This document shows positions 11,745 to 23,440 of a stretch of 64,000 bases of DNA, in pieces. The translations under genes were made by a program, and so were the position numbers. Under the pieces are notes generated by a model. The model made no database searches. It was not told the DNA's origin and saw only the letters and a program-made list of their open reading frames with translations. Origin of the DNA: Torymus aiolomorphi (lineage: Eukaryota; Arthropoda; Insecta; Hymenoptera; Torymidae); NCBI GenBank assembly GCA_036365515.1, contig CM070874.1, positions 243,294,430-243,358,429 of the forward strand, in the 5' to 3' direction. Within the stretch, counting starts at the first letter, position 1; each line of letters opens with the position of its first letter.

Positions 11745-12030
11745 GTTATAAAAGGATTTTCAAAAGGATTTTTAAGACGATTTTCCAGAGGAAAATATTC
11801 AAGAGGATTTTCAAGAGGATATTCAAGAGAATTTTCAAGAGGAAAGTATTCAAGAGGACTTTCAAGAGGACTTTCAAGAGGAAAGTATTCAAGAGGATTT
11901 TCAAGAGGAAAGTATTCAAGAGGATTTTCAAGAGGATTTTCAAGAGGATTTGCAAGAGGATTTGCAAGAGGATTTTCAAGAGGATAATTAAGAGAATATT
12001 CAAGAGGTTATTCAGGAGGATACTGAAAAG
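11745..12030. repeat. minisatellite of TTCAAGAGGA units
   Basis: About 15-18-bp units containing TTCAAGAGGA are repeated head to tail some 16-18 times right after the fusion gene. The minus-strand Leu-rich frame across it is a product of the repeat. A related array lies at 35160-35930. Confidence 0.85.
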
Positions 12031-12243
12031 AAAAGAATTATTGCATACGCATTTATATTATCATATATATTGTGTATAGCATATATAACTATATGATATG
12101 AAACGAGTGTGATACAGTTAAAGGTTTCACATACGTGATTAAACGTCCAAATACCTAAGTAAGTATGAGTGAGGTAAGTACGCAATAATAATATTAATTT
12201 TAACTTAATTGTAGAATCGAATGGTAGAATTTTGTTAATAGTC

Positions 12244-12840
12244 TTTTCAGATTCTAATGGCCTTGTCTACCAGATTATATTCTTTTTTTAAAAGGAGAGG
12301 ATCCAATAAAAAAGAATAAATAATCAAATATATACGACGTTTCGGACACTTTTATTATTGTGTCCCTCTTCAGGATACTAGTTACAAAAAAATTATTTTA
12401 ATACACATATATTATACACAATATAATACACATATATTTATTTTTGTGTACAATATATGTGTATTAAAATAATTTTTTTAACATTCCGTGCGCAAAGCTC
12501 GATTTCGCACACGCTTGAATAAAAAAGCATGCGTTAATTCAAGCTTTGTGCACGTCGTATCAAAAAATACTATTCGATACGCGGGCGGGAAGGTGATTTT
12601 AACCTCGTGTGACCTTTTCACCCTCGCTTCGCTCGGGCGCAAACGTTCACACGAGGGTAAAATCACTTTCACGCACTAGTATCGAAATGTACTATTTTGT
12701 AACTAGTATCCTGAAGAGGGACACAATAATAAAAGTGTCCGAAACGTCGTATATATTTGATTATTTATTCTTTTTGATTGGATCCTCTCCTTTTAAAAAA
12801 AGAATATAATCTGGTAGACAAGGCCATTAGAATCTGAAAA
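12244..12840. mobile_element. foldback element with hammerhead-like motif in each arm
   Basis: Arms of about 150 bp (12244-12390 and 12700-12840) are nearly perfect inverted repeats. Each contains CTGAAGAG, a GGACAC/GTGTCC stem and GAAACGTC: inverted at 12336-12373, forward at 12711-12748. CUGANGA...GAAAC is the hammerhead ribozyme core layout found in Penelope-like elements, so these could be Penelope-type ends. That identity is inference. The interior holds a separate dispersed hairpin (12560-12700). Confidence 0.6.
12560..12700. repeat. dispersed hairpin, 'CTCGTGTGA' subfamily (full copy)
   Basis: The left arm runs from ATACTATTCGATACG through GGTGATTTTAACCTCGTGTGA. The right arm is its complement and ends CGAAATGTACTATTTTG. 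The apex is CTCGCTTCGCTCGGG. Half copies occur at 17742-17838 and 23353-23440. Confidence 0.75.
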
Positions 12841-13049
12841 GAATATTAATTTTACTTTGTAAATAATAGAATCATCGTTATAATTTTCTAAATACTAAAT
12901 ACATGTAAAATCAAAAATTAATGTTTCAATATTTTTACGTGCTATCATTTTTTTCTTTAATACAACCTGATTGTTCAGCATTTTAAAATGATTTTAATTT
13001 TTAGAATAATGTATTCATTTAAAAAATCATAATATGGCGCCGTTGCTTC

Positions 13050-13870
13050 TGAGCCAGAAGGTGTTATCTGTAGTGTACATTACAAAGTCGGTACTGTGAG
13101 TCCAGTTTAAAGACATTATCTAGGAATCAACTTAAAAAGATGTCATGTGGGAGTTCAGTTGAAGAAGGCGTTATCTTATGCGATGCTGTCTTTCGTTTAA
13201 TTATTGATGATTTAAATTATTTGCAATTTAACGAAAAAAGAATTATTTCATCCTAATAAAAGCTCTATAACGCGTAAAAATCAAATGGTCAGTAATTTTT
13301 TTTAAGGCACACTGAAAAAAGTGGATCCTCGAAGCAAGAAGAATAATCTACTTGAAAAACACCTACTTCCATTAAAAAAATTTCTACTAAAAAATAGTAT
13401 ATTGAAGCTTCCTGCAAAATTATCGACTTCTCCATTCGAAAAAAAATTTCTCTTTTTTCAATAACAGTTAGATTTTGAAGAAAAAATAATTATTTCTGAA
13501 ACGAGAAGAAATATAGTAATTGTAATTTGTTCTTTAACAATTTAAAAATACTCAACGTTTTTTTAATATACTGATACTTAAATAGTAATCTGCTTGTGGC
13601 AAATAGACGGACTCGAAGAAGATTTTATTCTTGATCCAAATAAATCGCAACTACTGTCAAAAATCAAAATTATTTTCCACTCAGATCAAGTGGATTCTAT
13701 ACTTGCTGTTAAGATATGTTTTTGACAGTGTAAAAAAAAAGAAAATAGAAGTGAAAGACATCACTGAGCAAACTAACGCTTTTTTTAAGTGGGCTCCCCG
13801 ATAACTCTTAAACTGGACTGCCAGATAACGTCATTTTAAAATGGAATCCCAGATAACAAATTTTAGTTCG
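13050..13870. repeat. degenerate foldback with TTATCTG/CAGATAAC repeats
   Basis: The left side (13060-13180) carries GTTATCTG-type motifs and AGTCCAGTTTAAA. The right side (13780-13870) carries TTAAACTGGACT and two CCAGATAAC copies in inverse order. Similarity is weak and the centre is AT-rich. No gene was found from 12841 to 15045. Confidence 0.35.
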
Positions 13871-15045
13871 GAAGAAACGATATGTGACATCGTTTCGCCG
13901 CAAAGACACGGTGTTTTTGCGTAACTGGGTGGAGCAAATCACGACCAGTGAACAAAAATGAGCAAGGTGTCTAACTTGGTACTTTTTGACGAACTTTTTA
14001 TTATTTAGTAATATTAAACATTTTCAAAAAATGGGGGGAGCCATTTTTATAAGATTTATTTTTACGTGGGGTAATAATCCAAACGGAAATAATGAATGTT
14101 AAAAGCTGTAACTGTTATTAAAAATGATAAATATCTGTATAAAGTTATAAAAAAAATGTCAAAATTAGGAATGTAAATAACAATAATTTACAGTTATTAA
14201 AAGTTTCTTTTAGGAAAAGGGACATTTCTTGTTTCCTATTACTATTTTTAATGTAAATAACTATAAATAGATCTTAATACTGTTTAAAAACTGTAAATAA
14301 CGTTATTTATATTTTGTAAAATATAAATAAGAAGGTGTAAATAAATATTAAATACTGTAAATATAATTGTAAAAGATTGTTAAGAATTGGTACAAACTCT
14401 AAATAACTATGTTATTTTCATTCTGAACTCCGACATTTTTCAAGAGTTTTTAATACTGTTTCTACATTTTTTTTTAGATTTAATATTATCGCTAGGGAAG
14501 CCAGTGAGATGTAGCATCAAGACTCTGACGTGATAGTCTTGAAAATACTTTTGAGGTGATGCGAAGGGAAAAATACGGTCTACATTACGTTCTACTGACT
14601 GACCCCGACGTAATAATAAATTTTAATTTATGCAAGACTCAGTATTTGTTAAAACACCGATTGATACGTTGTTACTTATAAGTTAGTTTAAAGCCGACTA
14701 TGGTATTTAATTTGTGTGCATATTTTTGTTAGAGAAATTTATTTAAATGTTTTCGTGTGAGTTATAATCATTATTTTTTCATTTTAGTTTTTCAATTACT
14801 CCGTCGGGGAGGAGCTCGGTTTTCTATGTAGAGATAATACGTTCGGAAAAATTAGCTGAACAAAATTAGCTGAATATTATATGAAGCTAAGATATGAATA
14901 TATTCATCGTAGTAGAGAACGTATAGGTGAGCTGCAAGTCCGTTCAGAAGCCGATTTGGCTCGGTAGCCAACGCGCCGTGTCGTGCGGTATTTATAACGT
15001 CGTCTGCTTCTCGCCTATATCCTTTCTCGGGACTGTGGGTAGTGT

Positions 15046-15208
15046 GGGTATATTGCGGAATAGAAAAATTTTTGGTTTACAATGTAGGTTTGTCAACGTT
15101 GCATCTATCGAAAATGCAACAATCGAACGCACCAATTGGCTCAGTAGAATGCAACGTTGTCAAAGCTATATTTTAAACGAAACATTTTTCTATTTCGCAA
15201 TATACCCC
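15046..15208. mobile_element. 163-bp MITE, family 'GGTATATTGCG' (copy 1)
   Basis: Terminal inverted repeats GGGTATATTGCGGAATAGAA and its complement ending CGCAATATACCCC. The centre contains AATGTAGGTTTG and CAACGTTGCAT. A second copy with the same ends and the same internal phrase lies at 26868-27017. The small frames crossing it are not supported as genes. Confidence 0.65.
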
Positions 15209-16095
15209 GTAGATGTAATAAAACGCTGCCTGTTTTCCTTTTCCAAATCCGTTAGCGGTGATGATCTATAAGCAACCTTCTGGCAGCAGCAGGAGCAACA
15301 TGCCTAGCCTAAGAAACATCAGTCAAGTCGACCACCATCACTCGCGACAGGACGTCAAATCATCCTCTCAAATTAGTTACCTCTTATCCAAGGAGCTGTG
15401 TATGTGTATGTGTGTAACACCTTGTACAGGGCAACTTGATTCTTTGTCAGTACTTTAACAATGTTCCAAAGGATTTTCAGACATTAGATAAGTAATTTAA
15501 ATGCAAATTAACAACTATTAATTTATTAGTATATAACCTTAATAACGGTATAAAGTTTTTTTTTTTTCTTTTTCATGTTTTGCATTTTTTCTCCAAGGTC
15601 TTTAAGGCAGTTTTACACTTCAAATATTCGAGATATCAATTTTTTTGATTGAATTTTTCATTTATATATCTTACAATAAATTTAAATAAAATAAAAAATA
15701 TTTTAAATTTTAGATATTATGTCTAAAAGGGCTAACTATCTTTAAAATCATCAAAGTAGCGAAACAATTGATTTTTGTTTTTGGTCTTTTCTATATAGGC
15801 TCATATCTGATTAAAAAAAAATTTACTTAACCTTTTATTGTAAATTTAAAAAAAGATAGTTTAATTAAGTCATATATTAGTTTAACGACGAGAACAAAAA
15901 ATTAAATTTACGTACGAGATCTATTATAAAAACAAAATGATTTACATTGTTGAATTTAAAATTTAATGTATACTTATAATATATAGATTTCATATTGCTT
16001 AAGAGCGGGTCCAGAATAGAGCACACGCGTGTGATTTTGTGCTTTTGTGCCAAGCGAAAAAACTAGTTGTCCGATATCTAGCATACTCATGACCC
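15209..16095. other. no gene recognised
   Basis: Mostly AT-rich, with poly-T runs near 15560. The short plus-strand frames at 15258-15458 show no recognisable domain or codon pattern. Confidence 0.4.
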
Positions 16096-16462
16096 ATGGC
16101 AGAAGTTCAACACGTTAATCTTCAACAATGGGTAAGACCACCTTAATGAGTAAACATAACCAACATCTTGTATTTCTCATTGGGTTGCCTATGTGGCCGG
16201 TAAATTAAAGTACTTATGCAGGTTCTCAAGGTGCTACTGCTGTAGTTTATGAAATAAATAACTCTATTATCATTATAATCTTCAAGTATATTTGCATATT
16301 TTGTAACTTTTAATAAATTAATGTTAACATCTCCACTAAACTTTTGGAAATATGAATTTCTATAACTTCATTTGTTGACTCACATTTTTATGCTAATGTT
16401 GTTGTAATATGAGTTAATTTATTTTTCAGCATAAAATGACACCACGGCTGTGCTGCGCCTAC
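16096..16462 (+). CDS. possible two short coding exons (12 + 11 codons)
   Basis: An ATG at 16096 opens 12 codons ending at a consensus donor (TGG|GTAAGA, 16132). A second 33-nt exon at 16430-16462 is bounded by a pyrimidine-rich TTTTTCAG acceptor and a GTAAGT donor, is also phase 0, and encodes a peptide ending TPRLCCAY. Both junctions agree in phase. No third exon was identified and the product is not recognised, so these may be part of a long-intron host gene or chance. The GC-rich sequence just downstream (16464-16720) contrasts with its surroundings. Confidence 0.25.
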
Positions 16463-16463
16463 G

Positions 16464-16720
16464 TAAGTATATGCCATGCAGCGCCGTGCCATCGGCGCCG
16501 CGAAAGGCTGCTCAGCGCAGCGCGGCATATGGCGTTGCTCTCGCGCCTGTACAGCGTCGCCAAGTCATAGCGCGATTGTTGTAAAGAGCGACGTGGCAAC
16601 AGCGTGGGGCGAGCCAGCGAGAGAGCGAGCAACCGAGCAGCGAGAGCCGTGGAAAAGGGGAGTCCCTCATGGTGCCGCGCAAGTGAGAAAAGCCGTGCGG
16701 CACTCGGCAACTCGGAACAC
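16464..16720. other. GC- and CpG-rich patch
   Basis: About 250 bp of GC-rich sequence in an AT-rich neighbourhood. Overlapping frames exist on both strands with no recognisable domain. It could be a promoter or a repeat; no function can be assigned. Confidence 0.35.
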
Positions 16721-16867
16721 TTACATATATGGGGATATATAAGTGGGTCTATCACGAGGTTCAATATGCGAATCACTCGTGAGACCGTGAAGGCGACGGA
16801 TTTTTATTTTGTAAATACGAAGAGGAACAATAAGAAAATGTGAAACTTATTTATGTATATATGTATA

Positions 16868-16926
16868 TATGTGCACGCGTGCGTGCGCGCGCGCACGTGT
16901 GTGTGTGTGTATGTGTGTGCGCGCGT
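16868..16926. repeat. GT/GC microsatellite
   Basis: Alternating purine-pyrimidine tract of GTGC, CGCG and (GT)n, a candidate Z-DNA-forming run. The stretch 16927-17741 is AT-rich and without a recognised gene. Confidence 0.8.
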
Positions 16927-17741
16927 AAAATCTCTATTATTGTACCAGTTACCACGAACATGTTTTTTTTTAATTATTTATTGAATACGCTAATTTTCTT
17001 GAAATATTTTTGGTTTTTTTTAAGTACGATATTTTGGATTCCGGTATACACATAATTTTTATCTATCGAGGATATATTATACGATTTATATAAAATGAAG
17101 ACATCATTACCCTTCGCAATGATGTAATCTACCATTCGGCTTTCTGCTAATCGATGTCATATTGTAATCGGACATCTTGCTTCTTTCGTTTTTTCATATC
17201 CGTGGGCGTATCCACATATAAAAATATTTATTACCATTTATTATACAGATTATTATAGTAAAGTGAGCTTTTTAAACCGAGTGTGCAGTTCGCGGTACGA
17301 GCCGAAGGCAAGGGCCACACCATATTTTTTGTAATATAAGTACTCTTGTTCGCGTTTTTTGAAATATAATTCCGATAAAAGTGGGCAGCGAACACTTTTC
17401 AATTTTTACCGCTTGTTCCGACGAGCAGTGAGGGTTTTTCAATATCTATCGTCCGCTACAGCGAGCAGGAGGCGTTTTCCAATTACTCTTACCAGCCGCA
17501 AATAAATTATCACTTTAAAAATTTGTTTTTAATATTAATAAAGCAATCTTTTCTTTAAACTGGGAATTATACGAAAAAATTTTCTTTCTATTTGTGTGTT
17601 ATTATGCCAACATTTATAATAACAATATGCGATTTTTGATGTTTTTCTTCTAAATTCTTTTAAAAAATACGTAACACAATTAAAGAAATATTATGTTTAT
17701 ATTTATATATTATATTTTTTTACAAACAATTATATGTACCC

Positions 17742-17838
17742 TGGCGGAAGTAATAGTATATTTCAATACTGGTGCGGAAGGTGATGATTAACTTCATGTG
17801 ACGTTTTTCACACGAGCGAAGCGAGTGCGAAAAGTTCC
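17742..17838. repeat. half copy of dispersed hairpin, 'CTCGTGTGA' subfamily
   Basis: Begins TAATAGTATATTTCAATACTGGTGCGG and runs into the apex CACGAGCGAAGCGAG, matching the inverted right half of 12560-12700. The second arm is missing or has decayed. Confidence 0.65.
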
Positions 17839-18423
17839 TTTCCTCTCTTCATAAACTTTTTCTTTTTTCATCATTCTGCCAAAAACTATTTCAAAATATC
17901 CAAGTTTCTTCCTCAAACTATTTCTAAAGTCCATCCAAATATATAATCTGAAAAAAAATACATACAAAGTATCTAGTTTTTTACAGCTTTATCTTTTAAT
18001 ATTTAGTCATTTAATACTTATCTAATTCTATTATTTCATCCTTGGCACGCGTAGATAAGATGTTGATAAAAAAAAAACACATTAGTACTATAACGTCATT
18101 ACGTCATCTTGTTATAGCATTTTTTAATTTTCTTTCTTCATTCTTGTACAAACTATTTAACCCACATTAACCTATGTTTTAAAGAGTCAACTGCTTTTTA
18201 TTTGTATTTCCTGAATTTTCTTTCTTCGTTTTTTAACAAACTTCTTTTGCTTTCTTCCAAGATTAAACTTCAAAATTAATTACACTGACATAAATATCCA
18301 TATTGCCTTCGAAGCGCTTTCACGCTCGTTGATACTAATCGATAAGCTAGCCTGCGGTCGATAAATGAATCGACAATCGACAGTATGTCTCGGCTGTCCG
18401 CTTGGACCTTGCCGTATGCATGT

Positions 18424-18711
18424 ATGGGTCTGCCTACATGTACGCCACCACACACCACTACAATACACCCCACCACACGCATAGTCCGGATGTTCCACTC
18501 CGTTCCCCCCCGTATACCAAGTTACCGATTGAGTACAGAAGAATAACAAATGCGTTGACAGCGATAGAAAATTAGAGAGGCAGTCGCGTTTGTTATTCTT
18601 ATGTACTCAATCGGTAACTTGGTATACGAGCGGGAACGGAATGGAACATCCGGACTATGCGTGTGGTGGGGTGTATTGTAGTAGTGTGTGGTGGCGTGTA
18701 GACAGACCCTA
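18424..18711. repeat. foldback element with about 130-bp arms
   Basis: The left arm (TATGGGTCTGCCTACA..., through CATAGTCCGGATGTTCCA and TACCAAGTTACCGATTGAGTA) is repeated inverted on the right (18586-18711) with few mismatches. The loop is about 30 bp. Frames across it are mirror artefacts. Confidence 0.8.
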
Positions 18712-19029
18712 TAGTGTATACATAAGGGTAAGTATACCCTGTATACCAGTATACCTAGTCGTGTAGGCCCAAGCGCATGCGCTGCAGTCTGCAGCACCAC
18801 AGTTGTCGACTGCGTCCGGCGTCGACATGGCACGGCGACTCGGCAATGCTACGTATCTGCACGAGGAAATACGGGCCGACTTTGCGTTTAGCGCACGCCG
18901 TGTGTGCAGTGTACGTGTAGTGACTACATACTGTGTGCTGTAGGTCCAAGCTCCAACATCATACGTTGCAGAGCAGCGCAGCTGTCGTCACCGAAACTGC
19001 GAGCGGCAATTCGGCGTCGCCTAACTTCT

Positions 19030-19200
19030 CTGCACTATGTATGGTGCTCCGAAAGACGGCCATGTATTTTTCGAGTACATTAGTGAGGAACAGCAGATGA
19101 AGAAATTGATCAAGTAGAGAAGCTGATGCCGAGTGTGAATGCGACACAGACATCACCTCAGACAATAGTTTGCTCTGAAAACTCAACGTCAGTCAGGTGC
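19030..19200 (+). pseudogene. unrecognised frameshifted coding-like remnant
   Basis: A frame opening at the ATG near 19036 runs to a stop near 19118. An overlapping frame continues through GTAGAGAAGCTGATGCC to about 19195 with coding-like composition. Together they resemble one exon broken by a small indel. Product not recognised; chance is possible. Confidence 0.2.
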
Positions 19201-21400
19201 ATCCACACATAAAAGAGACAAATCTTGTTAGCACACATATACAACAAATGGTCTTATCAATTTTTATGTAGTAATGCACTACTTAACTTTTGACCATGGT
19301 AACATTGGCTTCTTAAGTTTATCTACATTTATTGTAGTATTATAAATAACTATTCAACTCAGCATGATGTTTTGAAAAGTGAATCGACAGAGAATGGATT
19401 TAGAATGCAGAAGAAGAAGAAGAACATATTGTTAGCAATAATTTTAATTGGAATCAGTGCTGCTAGAATAAGATTATAGATGAAAACGTGCAAGCTGTGA
19501 GAGCTTATATTTTGGTCATTTTATGTAATAAAACGAATCTCAGATACAAGAAACTGAATTTCAAGAAGGAGAAAAAACAAATATTCAAAAATTCAATGTC
19601 CAAGAGTATTGTAGCAGTAACATAGTCATGTGATACCAGTGACTCAGCAGTGATATCAGGAGACCACAACCGATAATGTCAAGACGGCCTGGCACAAACT
19701 GCCCTGCCAGTTGTCAAGTTCAAGGATTTTTCATACAGATAAAAGCTGCAGGAGAAGCAAAGGACAGTTGTCTCATAGCAGCACTATACAGGCCAGCAGA
19801 TAATATTTAACAATTCAATTATCATGGTGAGTGTCTTATCTGTTTCTAAAAGTATAAAAGTAATGCATATCTTCAACATTTCTGCTAAATCTGAAAGTCG
19901 GATTTTATTTTTTTTAAGATCTAAATCTAAAATCCAGTATGGTTTAAGTGTAACTGTTAGATCTAGCAGGTGTGTTTGCTTTAAGCATTATGTTTAACCA
20001 TTAGTTTACAAAGGTGTGATTGAGTAACAATACACTTTTACAGATTGGATACTCAATCATGCCTCTTTAAAGTAATGCATTTCTAACATTTTTTCAGTTT
20101 TATTATAAAAGTTTTATTTTTCTTATACTGTCAATAATTTTTAGAATTAATAAACTGTATTTTCTAGTATGATAAATGTGAGAAAATGCATAATTTGACC
20201 TCATTTTTTTAATCAACCATACATATTTGCAGAAAAATTAAGTCAGTTTAATGATACGTGAAATGTCAGAAATGCATTACAGAAGCAACAAGTATGTCTG
20301 GTGCTGCAAGCCATGTCTTCCCATCGTTTTTCAAAAGCGCTCGCAAGAATAATAGCAAAAGTACGGAGAAAACGCTCTGCTAGAATGGAGGCCTGATTCT
20401 AGCATGTGATTGCGATGAATGATAGTTATCTGCTGTTCTACAAGGTTATTGATTAAACAAATGGAGGGAAAAGCTCTTACGAACAAAAAGATTCACCTAT
20501 AAACAGCCTCAAAAGAGGTCGTGCAGAGCTTTTTATTAAGAAATCTATTCCATCTGTCTGATTGAAATTCGATAAAAATGTGTGGGTTCACGGTAGAATA
20601 AGTTCTTTGCTATGCATACGTCATGAATGCCTTTTATCATCATGGATTTCTGATAACAAGCAGTTATTCAATACCAGAAATTGAGGATGAAATAGGTAGT
20701 AATACAGCAGGTTAAGAAAATTAGAGGAGATGGCTCGATGTACATAGTAAAGGCAGCTTTTCCGAAGAATATGCCCATTATGTAAGTATGCTTTGGACTG
20801 GGATTTTATTTAATAGTATAGCCAAATTTAACCTCCAAGTTTCCATCTGTCTGCTCCTCTGTTCCTGGCAGTTCGATACTGCTCTCCTCATACCTACTAC
20901 TTAACACATTATTAATATATTTTGTTTTGCCTAGGGTGAAGAGCTCCTGCAGATGACATCATGCCTTCGTATCATTTATAACCCTCAATGGCAGCTGACG
21001 CAATTACTACTTCCTGAGGACATTGCCGAAGCGAGCATTAAAAAAACTAAAAAAGTTTGGGAGGAGTTGCCAGCTTTCAACCTCTGAGATCTGATGTACT
21101 TCTGACCATGCCTCTGACAACTTACTGCAACTTTCTGGTGCTCCTTCAGCGGTGATTATGGTTTAAATTAAATTTATGGTTTACATTTAATTAATACATA
21201 TAGATAAGAATAGTTTTTTTTAATGAATTATTTGACTTCATTTTTTACATTTTACACAATTTATGTTTATTTTAAACTATAAGTACACGCTAGTGAATGG
21301 TAAGAAGTGATCCCAGTTTCTAATCCTTATCTCTTATTATTCCTTTTCAGAAAAAGTAGCAAGAGCAGTACCAACACGAGCTCAGGTGGACCGAGCAAGT
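19201..21400. other. no confirmed gene; one exon-like remnant
   Basis: Mostly AT-rich. At 20935-21088 an AG acceptor is followed by an open stretch containing LLLPEDIAEASIKK before a stop, which could be a decayed exon of an unknown gene. No other supportable feature. Confidence 0.3.
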
Positions 21401-21404
21401 GTAA

Positions 21405-21840
21405 GGTCATTGTAGATGTTTAGATTACAGACAGCTTTTCTTGAGAATATGTGTCGATAATGTAATTAGTACGCTTGCTCTCTGTTGGTTCATTGTTTCC
21501 ATATTTATTTTTTGTTGAGGATAAGGAGTATAACGGTATAGCTGTAACTGTAAATAGTTTATTTCATTTTTCAATTCAACTATTAATTTAATTCAATTTT
21601 TAAATTTAGTTAACTTTTTCAATTTTAATAGTTTAGCCAGGTAAGACATCTTTGAGAAAAAATAATTAAAATTCAAATAAATTAATAATTGAATTAAAAA
21701 AACTATAAAATATTAATAGACATACCATCATCCTCAACAAAAAATAAACGTATAAACAATCAACCAACAGAGAGCAAGCGTACTTACATCATGGCCACAT
21801 ATTCTCAAGAAAAGCTGTCTGTCATCGAAACATCTGCAAT
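21405..21840. repeat. long imperfect palindrome
   Basis: Arms around TACGCTTGCTCTCTGTTGG (21468-21487) and its complement (21765-21784) extend to TTTTTTGTTGAGGAT / ATCCTCAACAAAAAA and out to AGCTTTTCTTGAGAATATG / CATATTCTCAAGAAAAGCT. The centre is AT-rich. Confidence 0.75.
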
Positions 21841-21904
21841 GCCCATACACTTTTTTTCTTTTTATATTGTCCATCACAATAAACAATTTGCAAAAGGGAA
21901 AAAG

Positions 21905-22175
21905 CTGACATGAATGCACTAAGAATTTCATGTTGTTATACTAGAAGAAAAAGCTTTTTTATGGTGTTACTTTGCAACAAATATAAATTTTGTTAATCTT
22001 AAAAATAATTAATAACAGAAAGCAACCTGTATTTTTCGAATATCATTAGAGTTTCTAATAATATAGATTGTTTTTTGTTTTAATTATTTTTAATTTTAAT
22101 AAAACTAATTTTTCGATGGAAGGTAACACCATAGAAAACCTTATTGTTCTACTACAACATGAAATTCTTAGTGTA
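21905..22175. repeat. long imperfect palindrome
   Basis: CACTAAGAATTTCATGTTGT at the left is answered by ACAACATGAAATTCTTAGTG at the right. TATGGTGTTAC and GTAACACCATA pair further in. Confidence 0.75.
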
Positions 22176-22259
22176 TTATTGTCAGTTCTTTCTTTTCTGT
22201 AAATTGATTGGTTTTATAGAAAAGAAAATTTTATTGTACAATAATAGAAAAGAAAATTT

Positions 22260-22615
22260 TCTTGTACAGTGATATTTCTTTTCTATTTTTTATTGTACAA
22301 TAAAACTAATTTTTGTTGGTTATGGCAGTGGATTTTCATAATTTTTACATGTTCGCACAGATTCTTTACTCAACAGTGCTCTTTTACAGTAAATATTAAA
22401 CGCAATGCATTTTCTATACATGATGCTCCTAAAATGTACCAGTCACCCGGCAGATCTAGCAAGCATATTTGGAATAAGCATTGCGTTTGATATTAACTTT
22501 AAGAAGGTATGACTGAGTACCTGTGGAAGCGTGCAAAAATTATGAAAACCCACTATCATAACCTCCAAAAGCCAATTTGATATTGTATTGTATAATGAGA
22601 AATAGAAAAGCAATA
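22260..22615. repeat. long imperfect palindrome
   Basis: Outer sequences TTTCTATTTTTTATTGTACAATA and the complementary TATTGTATAATGAGAAATAGAAA, plus GTGGATTTTCATAATTTTT / AAAAATTATGAAAACCCAC and AAACGCAATGC / GCATTGCGTTT, are inverted relative to each other. The plus-strand frame inside is not supported as a gene. Confidence 0.7.
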
Positions 22616-22751
22616 TCGTGCTGATTTTTCAAGTGGGGCATACCTGCAGCTTTGCCAGTATTTGTAAGTTAACCTGAATTCATTTATAATGGGTAAACTG
22701 AGCTGTTGGTTCTGTTAGTGTAAAGATATAGTTTCTAGGGTTTTATTGCGT

Positions 22752-22820
22752 TCAGGCTTAATTCCTGATCGCCTTGAAAATTTTAATACTGAGGATCTTT
22801 GTATTTGGGTTGGTCCATTA
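22752..22820 (+). pseudogene. possible BPNT1-like nucleotidase exon remnant
   Basis: After a CAG acceptor an open stretch reads to EDLCIWVGPL and then a stop. EDxxVWVDPLDGT is the metal-binding motif of the inositol-phosphatase/BPNT family. The match is short and the motif Asp is replaced by Gly, so this is tentative; the sequence after the stop is not convincingly related. Confidence 0.2.
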
Positions 22821-22934
22821 TGATTGCAAATATTAATAAAAGATAAAGACAATTGATCGGGCACATACCAGGAGAGTGTACAACCTTTGGATCCTAAAAT
22901 TGCATACCATTGACTGTAGCACTTCTAGTATGAT

Positions 22935-23240
22935 GACCCCAAAATTTCAACTTTTAAAGTAAAAGACAGAAAAATAAAATGAATACTAGCTGATTCTACA
23001 AAAAAAGAGAATAAAAAACCTTTCTATGATTTTTTCTGTAAACCTAATGGTTTTTGAATTAAAAAATATTTGAAGATTGAAAAGTCAATTTTATTTTTTT
23101 TTCTTAAAAACTATTAGATTTACTGAAAAAATCATTGATACCTTTTTGGGTTCTCTTTTAGTTTAGAATCAGCCAGTATTTTTTTTATTTCTCTGGGTCT
23201 GTTACTTAAAAAGTTGAAATTTTGGAGGGGAACGACAAAA
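22935..23240. repeat. long imperfect palindrome
   Basis: CCAAAATTTCAACTTTTAAAGTAA on the left pairs with TTACTTAAAAAGTTGAAATTTTGG on the right. Arms of about 125 bp surround an AT-rich loop. Confidence 0.75.
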
Positions 23241-23352
23241 GGAAAAAAATAAAAAAATTTCTTTTCGTTTTGTACTAGTTTTGCAAGAATAATATATTTA
23301 ATATATCTAATGACAATTCTTATTTTAGATGTGATAACTACTCTGCATCAAT

Positions 23353-23440
23353 GGATATTTATCTCTCTCGCTTCGCTCGTGTGAAAAACATCTCATGTGA
23401 TAAATAATCACTACACCCGTATCGTAATCTACTATTTTGC
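23353..23440. repeat. half copy of dispersed hairpin, 'CTCGTGTGA' subfamily
   Basis: Apex CTCGCTTCGCTCGTGTGA followed by one arm ending CGTATCGTAATCTACTATTTTG, matching the right half of 12560-12700. Confidence 0.65.

Noticed and set aside
11746..12003. Minus-strand Leu-rich frame resembling a transmembrane peptide
   Set aside because: Pure product of the TTCAAGAGGA minisatellite.
16459..16843. Several Ala/Arg-rich frames in the GC-rich patch
   Set aside because: Open frames are expected by chance in GC-rich sequence; none has a recognisable motif or splice context.
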